This document shows positions 47,944 through 56,654 of a DNA stretch of 64,000 nt, piece by piece; position 1 is the stretch's first letter; every line of letters begins with the position of its first letter. Origin of the DNA: Nocardiopsis alborubida (GTDB lineage Bacteria > Actinomycetota > Actinomycetes > Streptosporangiales > Streptosporangiaceae); NCBI RefSeq assembly GCF_012396365.1, contig NZ_JAAXPG010000010.1, positions 1 to 64,000 of the forward strand, given 5' to 3'. A model generated the notes under the pieces. The model worked only from the letters and a program-made list of their open reading frames with translations. It was not told the origin of the DNA and searched no databases. The translations under genes and the position numbers were made by a program.

Positions 47944-48665
47944 CGCTGGCCCCCGGTCCACTCCCCGTGGCCCCGGCCGACGAGGGCGAAGAAGGCCTCC
48001 TCCAGTGAGTCGTGTCCGGCGGTCAGCTCCGCGGGGCCGCCCTCGGCGACCAGCCGTCCCCTGTCGATGACCACCAGGTGGTCGGCGATCCTGGCCACCT
48101 CCCCCATGAGGTGGCTGGAGAGCAGGACGGTGCGCCCGCGGTCGGCGAGCTCGCGGGTGAACCCGCGGATCCACCGGATGCCCTCGGGGTCGAGCCCGTT
48201 GACCGGTTCGTCCAGCACGAGCACCTCCGGGTCGCCGAGCAGGGCCGCGGCCAGGTTGAGCCGCTGTCCCATGCCCAGCGAGAACGTGCGCACCCGCGAG
48301 CGGGCGGCGTGCGCCAGGCCGACCCACTCCAGGACCTCCTCCGCCCGGGAGGCGGGCAGGCCGTTGGCCCGGGCGATCCACCCCAGGTGGGCGCGGGCCG
48401 TGCGGGAGGGGTGGGCGCCGCCGACGTCGAGCTGGGCGCCGACGGTGGCGGCGGGCCTGCGCAGCGAGGTGTAGGGCACCCCGTTCACGAGGGCGCGGCC
48501 CCCGTCGGGCCGTTCCAGCCCGAGCAGTGTCCGCAGCGTGGTGGACTTTCCGGCCCCGTTGGGCCCCAGAAAGCCGGTGACCTGTCCGGGGCGGGCGGTG
48601 AAGGTGAGCCCGTCCACCGCCGTGTGGGCGCCGAAGCGCCTGGTGAGTCCGTGTATCTCGATCAT
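47940..48665 (-). CDS. ABC exporter ATP-binding protein
   Basis: A 241-residue ATPase. Walker A is GPNGAGKSTTLRTLLGL (near residue 40), the signature is FSLGMGQRLNLAAALLG, Walker B is VLVLDEPVNGLDP, and the switch His is in LSSHLMGEVARIAD. The signature reads SLGMGQ rather than SGGQ, as in bacitracin/lantibiotic-type exporter subfamilies. The ATG at 48665 is preferred; an ATG three codons upstream (MGAMIEI) is possible. Neither has a strong ribosome-binding site. Confidence 0.9.
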   Translation of the reverse strand: MIEIHGLTRRFGAHTAVDGLTFTARPGQVTGFLGPNGAGKSTTLRTLLGLERPDGGRALVNGVPYTSLRRPAATVGAQLDVGGAHPSRTARAHLGWIARANGLPASRAEEVLEWVGLAHAARSRVRTFSLGMGQRLNLAAALLGDPEVLVLDEPVNGLDPEGIRWIRGFTRELADRGRTVLLSSHLMGEVARIADHLVVIDRGRLVAEGGPAELTAGHDSLEEAFFALVGRGHGEWTGGQR

Positions 48666-48787
48666 GGCGCCCATCGTCGGGCCCGGGGGCGGACCGGCGC
48701 GTCGGCCCGGAGTGGACAGTCGCACCGTCAACTCCGGGGGACGTCCGGGGCGGACGCACGTGTTCCCGGCGGGCCCGACCGGCCGGG

Positions 48788-49462
48788 TCAGTCGCGGCGT
48801 GCGGCCCGGACCAGGCCGGTCTCGTAGGCGAAGACCACCAGTTGCGCGCGGTCGCGGGCGTCGAGTTTGGTGAGCAGGCGGCTCACGTAGGTCTTGACGG
48901 TGGCGCGGCTCAGGACGAGGCGGTCGGCGATCTCGGCGTTGGACAGCCCCCTGCCGACCAGGGCGGCGACCTCGCGCTCGCGCGGGGTCAGCGGGACGTC
49001 GGCCCACCCGTCCGGCTCGGGTTCCCTGGACCGGACCACCTCGGCGATCAGGCGCCCGGTGACCTCGGGGGCCAGGAGCGCCTGGCCGTCGGCGACCACG
49101 CGGACGGCGCGCAGCAGTTCCTCGGGGGCGGTGTTCTTGAGCAGGAACCCGCTGGCCCCGGCGCGCAGCGCCCCGTACACGTACTCGTCGAGGTCGAACA
49201 TGGTCAGGACGACCACGCGGGTGGCGGTGGTCCGCGCGCAGATCTGGCGGGTGGCGGCCAGCCCGTCGAGCCCGGGCATGCGCACGTCCATGAGGACGAG
49301 GTCGGGCCGGGTGCGCACGACCAGGTCGACCGCCTCGTGCCCGGTGCGCGCCTCGCCGACGACGGTGAGGCCGGGGTCGCCGTCCATGAGCATGCGCAGC
49401 GAACCGCGCAGGAGGTCCTGGTCGTCGGCGACCACGATCCGCACCGGCGCCGCCTCACCCAT
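48788..49462 (-). CDS. NarL/LuxR-type response regulator
   Basis: A 224-residue regulator. The receiver has VVADDQDLL (acidic pair 13-14), Asp59 in LVLMDVRMPG, Thr in VVVLTMFDLDEY and Lys in FLLKNTAPEEL. The LuxR HTH near 155-215 shows LTPREREVAALVGRGLSNAE and ATVKTYVSRLLTKLDARDRA. It lies between the kinase gene (with a 424-bp repeat-filled gap) and the exporter genes, all minus strand, so it probably controls the exporter. Confidence 0.93.
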   Translation of the reverse strand: MGEAAPVRIVVADDQDLLRGSLRMLMDGDPGLTVVGEARTGHEAVDLVVRTRPDLVLMDVRMPGLDGLAATRQICARTTATRVVVLTMFDLDEYVYGALRAGASGFLLKNTAPEELLRAVRVVADGQALLAPEVTGRLIAEVVRSREPEPDGWADVPLTPREREVAALVGRGLSNAEIADRLVLSRATVKTYVSRLLTKLDARDRAQLVVFAYETGLVRAARRD

Positions 49463-49886
49463 GCCTGTCCCCCTGTCCTCGGACGGATACCGGGGCGCGT
49501 CGCCGCGGCGGCGTGCGGGCCCCGGGACACAGTCTGGCGGACTCCGCTCGCGGGTGGGTTCCCGTGTTCCGCCGCCTGTCGGCGCACGGGCGCCACCCGG
49601 CGCTCACTCAACTCACACCCCTTAGGCGCCCTCTGACGCACGGACACCACCCAACCTGTGGCCCTCCTCTGGCACGCGGGCGCTGCCCGTCGCTCAAAGA
49701 CCGTTCAGCACACGCATGTCATCCGGCGCCCAAGAGTCATCAGGCACACGCGGATCCTCCGGCACACAGGTTCTGCGAAGCGCACGGGCACCGTCCGGCA
49801 CACGGGCGCGTCGCGCGTTCCGATGGACGGGTCTCGGCACGCGGCGCGCCATGTCCGGCGGGGGCGCCAGCGGTCGCCGCACGGCC
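49463..49886. other. Gene-free interval between regulator and kinase
   Basis: 424 bp that would normally be a few bases in a two-component operon. It holds the regulator promoter region and an array of degenerate 36-nt repeats (49631-49810), plus a diverged copy near 49577. Open frames here reflect the repeat period (36 is divisible by 3) and have no ribosome-binding site or domain. Confidence 0.6.
49631..49810. repeat. Five degenerate 36-nt tandem repeats
   Basis: Units at 49631-49666, 49667-49702, 49703-49738, 49739-49774 and 49775-49810 keep an exact 36-nt period. Each has a GCACACGGG-like core near its sixth base and a CCGGCRC-like core about 17 bases later; pairwise identity is moderate. 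A further diverged unit starts near 49577 after an 18-nt offset. There are no conserved repeats separated by unique spacers, so it is not a CRISPR array. Confidence 0.7.
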
Positions 49887-51083
49887 TCACCCGGGTCCGA
49901 AGGGGATGCGCGCGCGGAGGCGGTGGCCGCCGCCGGGTAGGGGCCCGGCGGAGAGGGTGCCGCCGTGCGCGGCGACGCGCTCCGCCATCCCGGCCAGACC
50001 GGTTCCGCTGCCCGGTACGGGAACGCGGCCGGGCGCGGGCCCGGTGTCGGTGACCTCCACCTCCACGGCGGCGGCGCCGCCCAGGACGGTGACCTCGCAG
50101 ACGGAGCCGGGCGCGTGCCGGATGGCGTTGGTGAGCGCCTCCTGGACCACGCGGTGGACGCTGACCGCCACGGCCGGGGGCAGCGCCCCGGTCCCTTCCG
50201 TCCGCAGGCGGCAGGTGATCCCCGTGCTCCCCGCGGTGGCGACAAGGGCCTCCAGGTCGGCCGGTCCCGGCTGCGGTCCCAGGGGCGCGTCGTGGTCGCC
50301 GCGCAGGGACACCAGGACCCGGCGGAGTTCGTCCGAGGCCTGGCGGCTGGCGGCCTCGATGTCGGCCAGGGCCGCCCGCAGCTCCTCGGCGTCCCCTCCC
50401 GTGTAACGGGCCACCCCGGCGCGCATGCCGACCGCGCCCAGGGTGTGGGACACCACGTCGTGCACCTCGCGGGCCACCCGCAGCCGTTCCCGGACCCGGG
50501 CCTCGCGCGCCACCGCGGCGACCGCGCGCGCTTCCTGGACGCTGCGCTCCCGGACCGAGCGGCCCAGCAGCCAGGACAGGCCGAGGAGCACCGAGCCGAC
50601 GCCGAGGCCGCGAACCAGTCCGTCCAGTGCCGCTCCGTTGGATCCGACGGCCACGACGACCAGGACGCCTGCCAGCAGGTAGAGCCCGTGCCGCGGCCGG
50701 GTGGGTCCGCGTTCGGCGGTCAGCGCGAGCGGGTACAGCGCCCACGCGGCGGCGGCCAGCGGCATCTGGCCCCACCCCGCGACGGTGGCCGCGAGACCGG
50801 CGGCGAGCACCGCGCCGAAGGAGGCGGCGGGCCACCTCCAGCGCAGCACGATCCCGGCCGCGACGACGGCGCACAGGGCCGGACGCACCCAGTCCAGCGG
50901 CTGGGCGCCCAGGGTGTGCGGGTCGGGTAGGCCTCCGGAGAGCAGCAGGTGGAGGAGGGCCACGGCGGTGTCGACCGTGAACCTGCGGCGTGTGGGACCG
51001 GGCCTGGCGTCCAACGCCGTCCAGTGGCGGGACGGCCCGGGGGCGGACGCTCCGCTCGGCGGGGGGTCGGTCGCTTCGGTCAC
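49887..51083 (-). CDS. NarL-type sensor histidine kinase
   Basis: A 398-residue HisKA_3 kinase. About four or five membrane helices (40-165, short loops) lead into a coiled segment, then the phospho-acceptor His in RVAREVHDVVSHTLGAVGM (near residue 205) and the HATPase domain: QEALTNAIRHAPG, VTDTGPAPGRVPVPG and GTGLAGMAERVAAHGG. GGAG eight bases before the GTG at 51083 supports the start. It is the probable partner of the regulator at 48788 and diverges from the next kinase gene across 182 bp. Confidence 0.92.
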   Translation of the reverse strand: MTEATDPPPSGASAPGPSRHWTALDARPGPTRRRFTVDTAVALLHLLLSGGLPDPHTLGAQPLDWVRPALCAVVAAGIVLRWRWPAASFGAVLAAGLAATVAGWGQMPLAAAAWALYPLALTAERGPTRPRHGLYLLAGVLVVVAVGSNGAALDGLVRGLGVGSVLLGLSWLLGRSVRERSVQEARAVAAVAREARVRERLRVAREVHDVVSHTLGAVGMRAGVARYTGGDAEELRAALADIEAASRQASDELRRVLVSLRGDHDAPLGPQPGPADLEALVATAGSTGITCRLRTEGTGALPPAVAVSVHRVVQEALTNAIRHAPGSVCEVTVLGGAAAVEVEVTDTGPAPGRVPVPGSGTGLAGMAERVAAHGGTLSAGPLPGGGHRLRARIPFGPG

Positions 51084-51265
51084 CGGTCGTACTCCGTTCC
51101 GGAGGCGGGCGGGGGCTCCCCGCCCACGATGTCAGTGCCAGGCTCCCCGGCAACCGCCCCGGGTTCTCTCCCCCCGCTGGGGACGGTGGCTGGCTGTAGT
51201 GCCCGGGGTGTCCGGGATGGGCCAGACTGTCGTTGGTTGACGGGCGAGAGGAAGGGACGGCGGGC

Positions 51266-52483
51266 ATGGGTGCGGTCTGGAGGCGGGCGCTGCGGGCCAG
51301 CACATACCTGCTGGTGGTCCTGGGTTCGGGTCTGGTGACGCTGGCGATGCTGCCGCTGACCCTGGCCGTGGTGCTGACCATCCCGGTCGGCGGCCTGGGG
51401 TTCGTGCTGCTCCCGCACTGGATGGGGCTCCTCGGCCGGTGGGCCTCCTGGCACCAGGGGTGGGCCTCCCGCTTCCTGGGCGTGCCGGTCCCGCGCGTCC
51501 GCGGGCGGGAGGCGTCCGGCTTCCGGGAGCTGTGGGGCCGGCCGTCCACCCGCCGGATCCTGCTGTGGTTGCCCGCGTTCGCGCCGGCCAGCACCGTGCT
51601 GGGGCTCGTGGGGCTGCTGGCACTCGCGATGCCGCTGAGCGCGCCGCAGTACCTGTTCTGGTGGGCGATCCCCGAGGAGGAGCCGCTGCAGCTCCTGTGG
51701 CTTCCGGTGCTGGACTGGGGCACGGCGCTGGCCACCGGGATCGGGTACGCGGTGGTCGGGTGCGCGCTGGGTCTGGGCGCGGCCGTTCCGGCGGCCCGGG
51801 CCCACGCCCGCATGACCCTGGCACTGCTGGCCCCCACCGAGGCGGAACTGCTGGCGGCCCGGGTCGACGAGCTGAGCCGCACGCGCGCCGACGTGGTGGA
51901 CGCGCACGGCGCGGAGCTGCGCCGGATCGAGCGCGACCTGCACGACGGCACCCAGGCGCGGCTGGTGGCGATCGCGATGCAGCTGGGGGTGGCGCGGGAG
52001 GCGGTGGAGAACCCGGCCGTGGCCGCTCTGCTCCAGAACGCCCACGAGGGCGCCGAGGAGGCGATGGCCGAGCTGCGCGAGGTGATCCAGGGCATCTACC
52101 CGCCGATCCTCGCCGACCGGGGCCTGGCCGGGGCGCTGGCCGCGCTGGCCGCCCGCACCACCGTCCCCACCCGCCTGGACGTGGGCGAGCTGGGCACGCT
52201 GCCGGTGGCGGCGGAGACCGCGGCCTACTTCGTGGTCACCGAGTCGGTCACCAACGCGGTCAAGCACAGCGGGGCCGAGGAGATCTCCGTGCGCCTGGAG
52301 CGGGCGGGCGGCGTGCTGCGGGTGACGGTGCGCGACGACGGCTCGGGCGGGGTGGACGAGGAGCGCGGCAGCGGGGTGCGGGGGCTGCGCCGCCGGGTGG
52401 CCGCCCTGGACGGTACGGTACGCGTGGACAGCCCGGCGGGCGGGCCGACCGTGATCGACGTGGAGATGCCGTGCGGATCGTGA
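51266..52483 (+). CDS. Sensor histidine kinase (DUF4131-free, HisKA_3 type)
   Basis: A 405-residue membrane kinase. Four helices in two pairs (about 12-60 and 95-175) form a sensor domain of the type often found in actinobacterial kinases with a PF13796-like N-terminus (LPLTLAVVLTIPVGGLGFVLL). The phospho-acceptor is in RIERDLHDGTQARLVAIAMQ. The ATP-binding domain has VTESVTNAVKHSGAE, VRDDGSGGVDEERGSGV and RGLRRRVAALDG. The start is the ATG at 51266 after GGAAGGGA. The following regulator overlaps by 13 bp. Confidence 0.92.
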   Translation: MGAVWRRALRASTYLLVVLGSGLVTLAMLPLTLAVVLTIPVGGLGFVLLPHWMGLLGRWASWHQGWASRFLGVPVPRVRGREASGFRELWGRPSTRRILLWLPAFAPASTVLGLVGLLALAMPLSAPQYLFWWAIPEEEPLQLLWLPVLDWGTALATGIGYAVVGCALGLGAAVPAARAHARMTLALLAPTEAELLAARVDELSRTRADVVDAHGAELRRIERDLHDGTQARLVAIAMQLGVAREAVENPAVAALLQNAHEGAEEAMAELREVIQGIYPPILADRGLAGALAALAARTTVPTRLDVGELGTLPVAAETAAYFVVTESVTNAVKHSGAEEISVRLERAGGVLRVTVRDDGSGGVDEERGSGVRGLRRRVAALDGTVRVDSPAGGPTVIDVEMPCGS

Positions 52484-53115
52484 TCGCCGAGGACAACGTG
52501 CTGCTGTCGGCGGGACTGGAGCTACTGCTCTCCACCAGGGGCTTCGAGGTGGCCGAGGTGGCCGCGGACGCGGCGGCCTTCGCCGACGCCGTCGACCGCC
52601 ACCGGCCCGACCTGGCCATCGTGGACGTGCGGCTGCCGCCGAACTTCCGCGACGAGGGCATCCACGCGGCGATCGGGGCCCGCCGCAGGCACGAGGCGCT
52701 GCCGGTGCTGGTGCTCTCGCAGTACGTGGAGAGGGACTACGCCGGGGAGCTGCTGGCCGACGGCCGCGGCGGGGTGGGCTACCTGCTCAAGGACCGGGTG
52801 GGCCGGGTGAGCGAGTTCGTGGACGCGCTGCGGCGGGTGGCCGGCGGCGGCACGGTGATGGATCCGTCGGTGGTGCAGCAGCTGCTGGCCCGCCGGGTCC
52901 GCGACCCCCTGGAGTCGCTCACCCGGCGGGAGAACGAGGTCCTGGCGCTGATGGCGGAAGGGCTCGACAACGGGGAGATCGCCGAGCGGATCGTGGTCAC
53001 CGAGAACGCGGTGCACAAGCACGTCGGCAACATCTTCGCGAAGCTGGGGCTCTCGCCCTCCGACAGCGGGCACCGCCGGGTGCGCGCGGTGCTCGCCTAC
53101 CTCGACGGCAGGTGA
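52471..53115 (+). CDS. NarL/LuxR-type response regulator
   Basis: A 214-residue regulator. The receiver has IAEDNVLLSAG (acidic pair 7-8), Asp52 in LAIVDVRLPPNFRDEG, Ser in VLSQYVERDYA and Lys in YLLKDRVGRVSEF. The LuxR HTH (about 148-210) has LTRRENEVLALMAEGLDNGE and NAVHKHVGNIFAKLGLSPSD. It starts with a GTG inside the last codons of the kinase gene (13-bp overlap); a GTG at 52480 is an alternative. It forms a two-gene operon with the kinase. Confidence 0.93.
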   Translation: MRIVIAEDNVLLSAGLELLLSTRGFEVAEVAADAAAFADAVDRHRPDLAIVDVRLPPNFRDEGIHAAIGARRRHEALPVLVLSQYVERDYAGELLADGRGGVGYLLKDRVGRVSEFVDALRRVAGGGTVMDPSVVQQLLARRVRDPLESLTRRENEVLALMAEGLDNGEIAERIVVTENAVHKHVGNIFAKLGLSPSDSGHRRVRAVLAYLDGR

Positions 53116-53140
53116 GCGGCCCCGGCCGGTTCCGGCGGGG

Positions 53141-53178
53141 CGGCGCCCGGCGGGGAGCGGGTTAGCGGCCGGGCGCCG
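53141..53178. terminator. Hairpin between convergent genes
   Basis: Perfect 10-bp arms (53141-53150 and 53169-53178) with an 18-nt loop. It lies between the regulator stop (53115) and the BASS transporter gene, whose last codons it overlaps. Confidence 0.5.
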
Positions 53179-54049
53179 GGGCCTCCTCACGGGTTCCCCC
53201 GCGCGTGACCAGCAGGCCGGTGGCGGCCGCGGTGAAGAACATCAGCACGCCGTACACCGCGGACGGGACGGCCATCTCGGTGCTGCCGAGCAGGGCCGGG
53301 CTGAGCGCGATGGCCAGGGAGAGCGTGGTGTTGTGCAGTCCGATCTCCATACAGGAGGCGATCGCCTCGGGGCGGCCGGTGCCCAGGACCCGCGGCGCCC
53401 AGTAGCCGATGGTGAGGCTGGCGATGTTGAACAGCAGCACCATCAGCCCCACGGACACGATGTAGTCGCCGATGTTGTCGAGTTCCTGGTAGAGCGCGAC
53501 GGCGATGACGCCGAACAGCACCGCGACGGAGGCGACCTTGACCGGCCTCTCCATGCGCCGGGCGAAGGCGTCCGCCCTCGCCCTGACGAGCATGCCGACC
53601 GCGACGGGGACCAGGATGACCGCGAACACCTGGAGGACCTTGCCGACCTGGAGGCCGAGGGTGTCGCCGTCGCCCATGAAGCGGGCGATGGCCAGGTTGG
53701 TGATCAGCGGCAGGGTCACCATGGCGGTGAGGGAGTTGAGCGCCGTCAGGGAGATGTTGAGCGCGACGTTGCCGCGGAACAGGTAGCTGTACAGGCTGGC
53801 GGTGGTGCCGCCGGGCGAGGCGGCGAGCAGCATCATGCCCACCGCCAGGGCGGGCGGCGGGTCGAAGAGCAGGACGAGGGCGAGGCAGACCAGGGGCAGG
53901 ACGAGGATCTGGCAGCCCAGGACGAGCGCGACCGTGCCGGGCATCCCGGTCAGTCGGACGAAGTCCCCGACGGTCAGGCTCAGGCCGAGGCCGAGCATGA
54001 TGACGGCGAGTGCCGCCGGGAGCGCGATCGTGGCGATGGTGGAATCCAT
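53162..54049 (-). CDS. BASS-family (bile acid:sodium symporter-like) transporter
   Basis: A 295-residue membrane protein with about nine or ten helices. Family phrases: LGLGLSLTVGDFVRL at the N-terminus, AASPGGTTASLYSYLFRGNVAL, the SLTALNSLTAMVTLPLI helix and the second motif ASCMEIGLHNTTLSLAIAL, which supply the two sodium-site loops. GAGG before the ATG at 54049 supports the start. Bacterial members move bile acids, pantoate or keto acids; the substrate here is not predictable. A 12-bp palindrome lies upstream. Confidence 0.92.
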   Translation of the reverse strand: MDSTIATIALPAALAVIMLGLGLSLTVGDFVRLTGMPGTVALVLGCQILVLPLVCLALVLLFDPPPALAVGMMLLAASPGGTTASLYSYLFRGNVALNISLTALNSLTAMVTLPLITNLAIARFMGDGDTLGLQVGKVLQVFAVILVPVAVGMLVRARADAFARRMERPVKVASVAVLFGVIAVALYQELDNIGDYIVSVGLMVLLFNIASLTIGYWAPRVLGTGRPEAIASCMEIGLHNTTLSLAIALSPALLGSTEMAVPSAVYGVLMFFTAAATGLLVTRGGTREEAPAPGR

Positions 54050-54349
54050 GGGCGGACACCTCGGGGCGGGCCGCGCGGGGGGCGCGATCGGGCGGTCGGG
54101 GGGAGTGGCCGACCGTCGCGGACCGCGGAGGTGAGGGCGTCGGCCTGAGGCGCCGCGTGTGGTGTTACGGGGCCCGCGGTCCCGTGCGGATCGGGGATCG
54201 CGCCGTCCCGTGATCTGCGCCACATGTGACTACTGGCCAGTATGCTGGCACGCCCGCGCCCGGGTGGCAAGAGCGGACGCCCGGCCCGCCCCGGCGGGAC
54301 TCAGACACCCGCACGCCCCGCCCGCGTCCCCCCGTCCCGCCCGGCGGGG
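54050..54349. promoter_or_regulatory. BASS upstream interval with a 12-bp palindrome
   Basis: A 300-bp interval between two minus-strand genes. It contains the perfect palindrome TACTGGCCAGTA (54231-54242) with extra GCCA/TGGC half-sites flanking it (about 54217 and 54245). This is a good candidate operator for the transporter gene, about 180 bp upstream of its start. No gene is supported. Confidence 0.4.
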
Positions 54350-54904
54350 TCAGGCCGCGGGCCAGGAGCTGCCGGTGAGGTCGTAGGCCAGGTGGAACCA
54401 CACCTTGCGGATGCTGGGATGGCCGTTGTCGCCCCAGGCGGTGGCGAAGCTGTCGACCAGGGCCAGGCCCCGGCCGTTCTCCGCGGTGAGCCGGTCGCCC
54501 TCCAGCGGTCCGGCGCTCAGCGGGCCGTCCTCTCCCGGCTGGGAGCGCGTGGGCCTGCCGTTGTCCCGGCAGACCAGCGTGAGCCCGTTGGGCGCCCGGG
54601 TCACCCGCAGCACGAAGGTCTGGCCCTTCTCGCCGGAGCGGCTGTGCCGGATGGCGTTGGTCGCCAGCTCGGTGCCCAGCAGCGAGAAGACGTACCGGTA
54701 GTCGCTGTCCCTGGTGGCCGCGCAGGTGTCCAGGAAGGCGCGGGCCAGAGGCACGCCCGCGGGCTCTCCGGGGAACTCCCAGTGGCGTTTGGTGAAGGGG
54801 ACCGGCGGCCGTCCGTTGAAGTAGTGCCGGTACTCGTCCGGGACATCCCTGAGGACGGTGTCCTCGGCCTTGGCCAGAGCCGGCACGGAGACGAGCGTGG
54901 GCAT
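54350..54904 (-). CDS. RsbW/SpoIIAB-like ATP-binding protein
   Basis: A 184-residue GHKL ATPase of the anti-sigma/HATPase_c_2 type, a very large family in filamentous actinomycetes. The N box is LLGTELATNAIRHSRSGEKG, the G1-type box is LVCRDNGRPTR and the G2-type box is ENGRGLALVDSFATAWGD. An N-terminal extension of about 50 residues is Pro/Phe-rich. No sigma factor or anti-anti-sigma gene is next to it, so the partner is unknown. AAGGAG before the ATG at 54904 fixes the start. Confidence 0.88.
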   Translation of the reverse strand: MPTLVSVPALAKAEDTVLRDVPDEYRHYFNGRPPVPFTKRHWEFPGEPAGVPLARAFLDTCAATRDSDYRYVFSLLGTELATNAIRHSRSGEKGQTFVLRVTRAPNGLTLVCRDNGRPTRSQPGEDGPLSAGPLEGDRLTAENGRGLALVDSFATAWGDNGHPSIRKVWFHLAYDLTGSSWPAA

Positions 54905-55118
54905 GGGAGGACTCCTTCGGCGGGGCGGCTCAGTGGGCAGGCGAACCGTGGGAGGGGGCGGCTGCGGGAGCGTCCTGGGACCGCCTTCGGGGGAGGGGCG
55001 GCGGGAACGGCTACGACCTTACGCGATCAGACCCCTGTGGGACAGGGGATGCGGGTGTGGTGAGTACCCGAAATCCCGCGCGTTCTCCGGTCCGCCGCCC
55101 CCCGGCCCGGCCCGCCGC

Positions 55119-56654
55119 TCAGCCCACGGCCCCGAGCGCCTCCTCGGCGGCGGCCTCGGCCGCGGACCGCTCGGCGGGTACGAGCCCGACCCGGGTGCGG
55201 CGGTCCAGCAGGTCAGCGGCGTCCATGGCCCCCTCGTGGCGCACCCCGAACCGGAGCTCGGCCCCGGTGACCCCGCGGACGAGGGGGGTGAGCAGCGCCG
55301 GGTCGGCGTCGGCCTCGGCCAGCACGTCGACCGCCTCGGTGCCGTACCTGGCCACCAGGCGGCGCGGGGCGGCCACCGCGTCGAGCTCCTCGTGCGGGGC
55401 GGCGCCGACGAGGGGCAGCGTGCGGGTCCGGCAGGGGCTCGCGGACAACCCGCGGGTGCGCACCGCGGTGTCGACGGCCTGCTCGGCCATGGCGCGGTAG
55501 GTGGTGAGCTTGCCGCCGACCACGGTGACGGTGCCGTTCGGGGCGACCGTGACGGAGTGCTCGCGGGACAGGTCGGCGCTGTCCCCGGCCCCGCGCACCA
55601 GCGGGCGCAGCCCGGCGAAGGCGCCGAGGACGTCGCCGCGGTCCAGGCGGGTCTCCAGGGCCCGGTTGAACTGGCCCAGCAGGAAGTCCACGTCGCCGTC
55701 GGGCACCTCGGGCACGTTCGGGACGGGGCCGTCCACGGGCTCGTCGGTGAGCCCGGCCAGGACCCGGCCGTCCGGCTGGGGCAGGGCGAACACGAAGCGG
55801 CTGGCGCTGCCGTCGACCGGCACGGTGAGCGCGGCCCGGGGACTGCCCAGGGAGGCACCGTCGAGCACCAGGTGGCTGCCCCTGCTGGGGCTCAGCCGCA
55901 CGTGGGGGTCGAGCCGGTCGGCGTGGACCCCGGTGGCGTTGACGACCGCGCGCGGGCGCACGGGGACGATCCTGCCCGCCACCCCGTCGCGCAGCACGGC
56001 GCCGTCGGCGGCCAGGCTCTCGGCCGAGCAGCGGGTGAGGACTCGCGCCCCCTCTCGGGCGGCGGTGCGCGCCAGGGCCACCACGAGACGGGCGTCGTCC
56101 ACGAGCTGGCCGTCGAAGGTCACGACGCCGCCGAGCAGCCCCCGCCGCGCGACGCCGGGGACCAGGCGCAGGGTCTGGCGCGGGCCGACCACGCGGGGCC
56201 GGGGCAGCACTCCGCCGGGGGTCCCGGCCAGGACCCGCAACAGGTCGCCCATCCCCGCCCCGGCGCGGACGAGCAGGGCGCGGGAGAGCCCGGTCCCCCG
56301 GTGGACCGGGACGACCATGGGCAGGGGCCGCACCAGGTGGGGCGCGGTGACCCGCATGAGGACGTCGCGCTCGCGGGCGCTCTCGTAGGCGATGGCGACC
56401 TGTCCCCTGGCCAGGTAGCGCAGGCCGCCGTGGACCAGCTTGGAGCTCCAGCGGCTGGTGCCGAAGGCCAGGTCGTGGCGTTCGACCAGGACGGTGGACA
56501 GGCCGCGCGAGGCGGCGTCGAGCGCGACGCCGGCGCCCGTCACTCCCCCGCCGACCACCAAAAGGTCGATCCGGGGGTCCTGCTCCAGCGCGGCGAGGTC
56601 CGCCGCGCGTCGGGCGGTGTTGAGGGAGGAGGACGTGTGGACCGCGGGGCTCAT
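55119..56654 (-). CDS. glpD: Glycerol-3-phosphate dehydrogenase (GlpD/GlpA-like)
   Basis: A 511-residue FAD enzyme oxidising sn-glycerol-3-phosphate to DHAP at the membrane. The FAD motif is LLVVGGGVTGAGVALDAASR, followed by GTSRWSSKLVHGGLRYL, the substrate-side RPRAVVNATGVHADRL and VVGGKLTTYRAMAEQAVDTA. The C-terminal DAO_C domain (about 405-500) is complete. Its ATG overlaps the stop of the TetR gene upstream (ATGA), so regulator and enzyme are cotranslated. The same TetR/glpD/flavoprotein arrangement exists in mycobacteria (Rv2249c-Rv2251). Confidence 0.95.
   Translation of the reverse strand: MSPAVHTSSSLNTARRAADLAALEQDPRIDLLVVGGGVTGAGVALDAASRGLSTVLVERHDLAFGTSRWSSKLVHGGLRYLARGQVAIAYESARERDVLMRVTAPHLVRPLPMVVPVHRGTGLSRALLVRAGAGMGDLLRVLAGTPGGVLPRPRVVGPRQTLRLVPGVARRGLLGGVVTFDGQLVDDARLVVALARTAAREGARVLTRCSAESLAADGAVLRDGVAGRIVPVRPRAVVNATGVHADRLDPHVRLSPSRGSHLVLDGASLGSPRAALTVPVDGSASRFVFALPQPDGRVLAGLTDEPVDGPVPNVPEVPDGDVDFLLGQFNRALETRLDRGDVLGAFAGLRPLVRGAGDSADLSREHSVTVAPNGTVTVVGGKLTTYRAMAEQAVDTAVRTRGLSASPCRTRTLPLVGAAPHEELDAVAAPRRLVARYGTEAVDVLAEADADPALLTPLVRGVTGAELRFGVRHEGAMDAADLLDRRTRVGLVPAERSAAEAAAEEALGAVG

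Noticed and set aside
49577..49810. Possible CRISPR array at the 36-nt repeats
   Set aside because: The units are contiguous and drift along their whole length. There are no conserved repeats with unique spacers and no cas genes nearby.
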